From assembly GCA_035937135.1 (NCBI GenBank), contig DASYVL010000094.1, forward strand, positions 1-42,601: a stretch of 42,601 bases of DNA. The letters run 5' to 3'. The notes under the pieces are model-generated. The model did no database searches, was not told the origin of the DNA, and saw only the letters and a program-made list of their open reading frames with translations. The stretch is from Terriglobales bacterium. Its GTDB lineage: Bacteria; Acidobacteriota; Terriglobia; Terriglobales; Acidobacteriaceae. Positions 41,490 through 42,601 of this stretch are shown here, piece after piece; position 1 is the first letter of the stretch, and the number at the start of each line of letters is the position of its first letter. The translations under genes were made by a program, and so were the position numbers.

Positions 41490-42601
41490 TCAGTCCTTCA
41501 CGCGCGATGAAGCGGAGGCGAAGTCCGCCTCGGAAATGGTCACCGTCGTCTCGGTGAAAGTGGCTTTGAGAGGGACGGGATTGCACCCGCCCTGCTGGCC
41601 CACGCTCTGCGGGTTGATTGGGGCGGCGCAGTGCTTGCACACCACCCCGGTGGCGGTCTGGTAGAACCCGACGCGGCCGCAGATCTCGCAGGCGTCGAGC
41701 AGCGCGGCCACCGTCCCATCCGGCTTGCGGTAGAGGAAGAAGCGGACCGGGACGCCCTTCAGGCTGGCCGAGTAGCGGTGCAGCTCGCCCGCGCCGACCT
41801 CGGAGAGGGGAAGGGCCAAGCGGCCGTCCTCGAAGGTCACCTCCGTGGCGGGGGAGAGCCCCGTGGCGCTGCGCGCGTAGATGAACTGTGCCGTCACCAG
41901 AAGGATGAAGACGAAGGAACTGGCATAGACCGAAGCCATCCACAGGCGCTCCCGCCGGAAGGTCCACTCCTGCTTGCGCTGCTCGGCGCGCGATTCAGCC
42001 GCCGCCGGCGCCGGCGCGCGCCGCCGGTACTCGAACAGCACCATCAGCGCCGCCAGCGCCAGGATGGTCACAAAGAAGAACAGGTCGTTGCGCACGATGG
42101 GGCCGATGATCGCCATCTCCCGCCGGCTGGAAGGGAGCACCCCGTTCTCGGAGAGCTCGTGCAAGCCGGAGACCACCAGTTGGAAGGCCACGAAGAAGAG
42201 GATGACGGTGGTTATCTGGAAAAACTTACCCAGGTTAATGCGCACGCTGCCCTTGACGAACATCACGCCAAAGACCACCGCCAGCGCCACGCCGGCGAGC
42301 GTCCCCAAAAAGCTCATCAACTCGGTCGAGTTCAGGGAGACCGCGGAGAGGATGAGAACGGTCTCCACGCCTTCGCGCAGGACCATGAGGAAGACGAATA
42401 GGAAGAGGCCGATGGTCGAGCCTGTGCCGGCCATGGAGCCCACCCGGGTTTCGATCTGGCCCTTGAGGGTGCGGGCGGCGCGCGCCATGAACCAGATCAT
42501 GGTGGCCACGAAGAAGGCGGCGATCAGCATCACCCAGCCTTCGAAGACGTCCTGGTTGAACCCGGTGCGGGAGAGAATGACCGCTCCCGCCACGCTGGCC
42601 G
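41490..42601 (-). CDS. FTR1-type iron permease fused to DUF2318 (5' end outside window)
   Basis: The frame runs open to the right edge, so the N-terminus, including the first REGxE motif expected in FTR1 proteins, lies outside. Visible are the second REGVE motif (42363-42377), several membrane helices, then a DUF2318 region with helices and the Cys motifs CEICG, CKHCAAP and GGCNP, proposed to bind iron or an Fe-S cluster. FTR1 permeases move iron through the inner membrane. In Campylobacter-type P19 systems FTR1 and DUF2318 are separate genes of one operon with two FtsX-like permeases and an ATPase, the order seen here. A P19-like periplasmic gene would be expected further right. Confidence 0.9.
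   Translation of the reverse strand, partial: ASVAGAVILSRTGFNQDVFEGWVMLIAAFFVATMIWFMARAARTLKGQIETRVGSMAGTGSTIGLFLFVFLMVLREGVETVLILSAVSLNSTELMSFLGTLAGVALAVVFGVMFVKGSVRINLGKFFQITTVILFFVAFQLVVSGLHELSENGVLPSSRREMAIIGPIVRNDLFFFVTILALAALMVLFEYRRRAPAPAAAESRAEQRKQEWTFRRERLWMASVYASSFVFILLVTAQFIYARSATGLSPATEVTFEDGRLALPLSEVGAGELHRYSASLKGVPVRFFLYRKPDGTVAALLDACEICGRVGFYQTATGVVCKHCAAPINPQSVGQQGGCNPVPLKATFTETTVTISEADFASASSRVKD

Noticed and set aside
41488-41967. 581-residue version of the first FtsX-like permease
   Set aside because: The extra N-terminus is out of frame with, and fully inside, the FTR1-DUF2318 gene. ATG 41487 has a ribosome site and a normal N-terminal helix.

Overview
The window is about 42.6 kb of dense, high-GC bacterial chromosome. 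Sampled lines run about 65-72% GC. The gene set suggests an Acidobacteriota (Terriglobia-like) genome. It has a tandem LptF-LptG fusion, a GH57 hydrolase, a coproheme decarboxylase of the coproporphyrin-dependent haem route beside hemA/hemC/hemD, an Ino1-type inositol phosphate synthase, a DUF1326 protein and TonB-type proteins that indicate an outer membrane. The phylum call is inference from gene content, not from a marker search. I saw no rRNA, tRNA, CRISPR array or transposase.

Layout. 1-4.3 kb: LptFG (minus, cut by the left edge), a divergent GH57 hydrolase and a secreted glycine-zipper protein. 4.5-8.8 kb: a plus-strand operon of eno, gpmI, a D-2-hydroxyacid dehydrogenase and a small unknown gene. 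8.86-14.5 kb: a haem block, hemX/ccsA-like, hemA, hemC and hemD coupled by stop-start overlaps, then convergent nth, then chdC (hemQ). 14.5-18.1 kb: two small proteins, DedA, a convergent SDR, and divergent ino1. 18.1-20.3 kb: an AT-richer island with a PLD-family protein and a TPR protein, flanked on the left by the intact 3' end of ino1 and on the right by a diverged 45-bp copy of that end. 20.3-25.8 kb: a PLP enzyme, a secreted TPR protein, YceI, an M48 protease, a CBS-pair protein and an AT-richer orphan locus. 25.9-30.4 kb: an ECF sigma/zinc anti-sigma pair, divergent from a GAF-like protein and a lytic transglycosylase. 30.5-36.5 kb (minus): DUF1326, glutamate dehydrogenase, a HypA-like protein, lspA and ileS. 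36.8-37.9 kb: a TonB-family protein. 37.9-42.6 kb (minus, cut by the right edge): an Ftr1-type iron uptake operon of FTR1-DUF2318, two FtsX-like permeases and an ABC ATPase.

The most striking observations are three. (1) The ATPase of the iron operon is fused in frame to a complete DtxR/MntR-type metal sensor that keeps the metal-ligand residues. A good internal Shine-Dalgarno and ATG sit exactly at the junction, so one gene may give both a transporter ATPase and a free regulator. (2) The PLD/TPR island sits at the 3' end of ino1 and leaves a synonymously diverged copy of that end behind, like insertion into a gene end with repair of the reading frame, but without a visible integrase. (3) The two island genes share a 35-bp perfect inverted repeat, read in a different frame in each.
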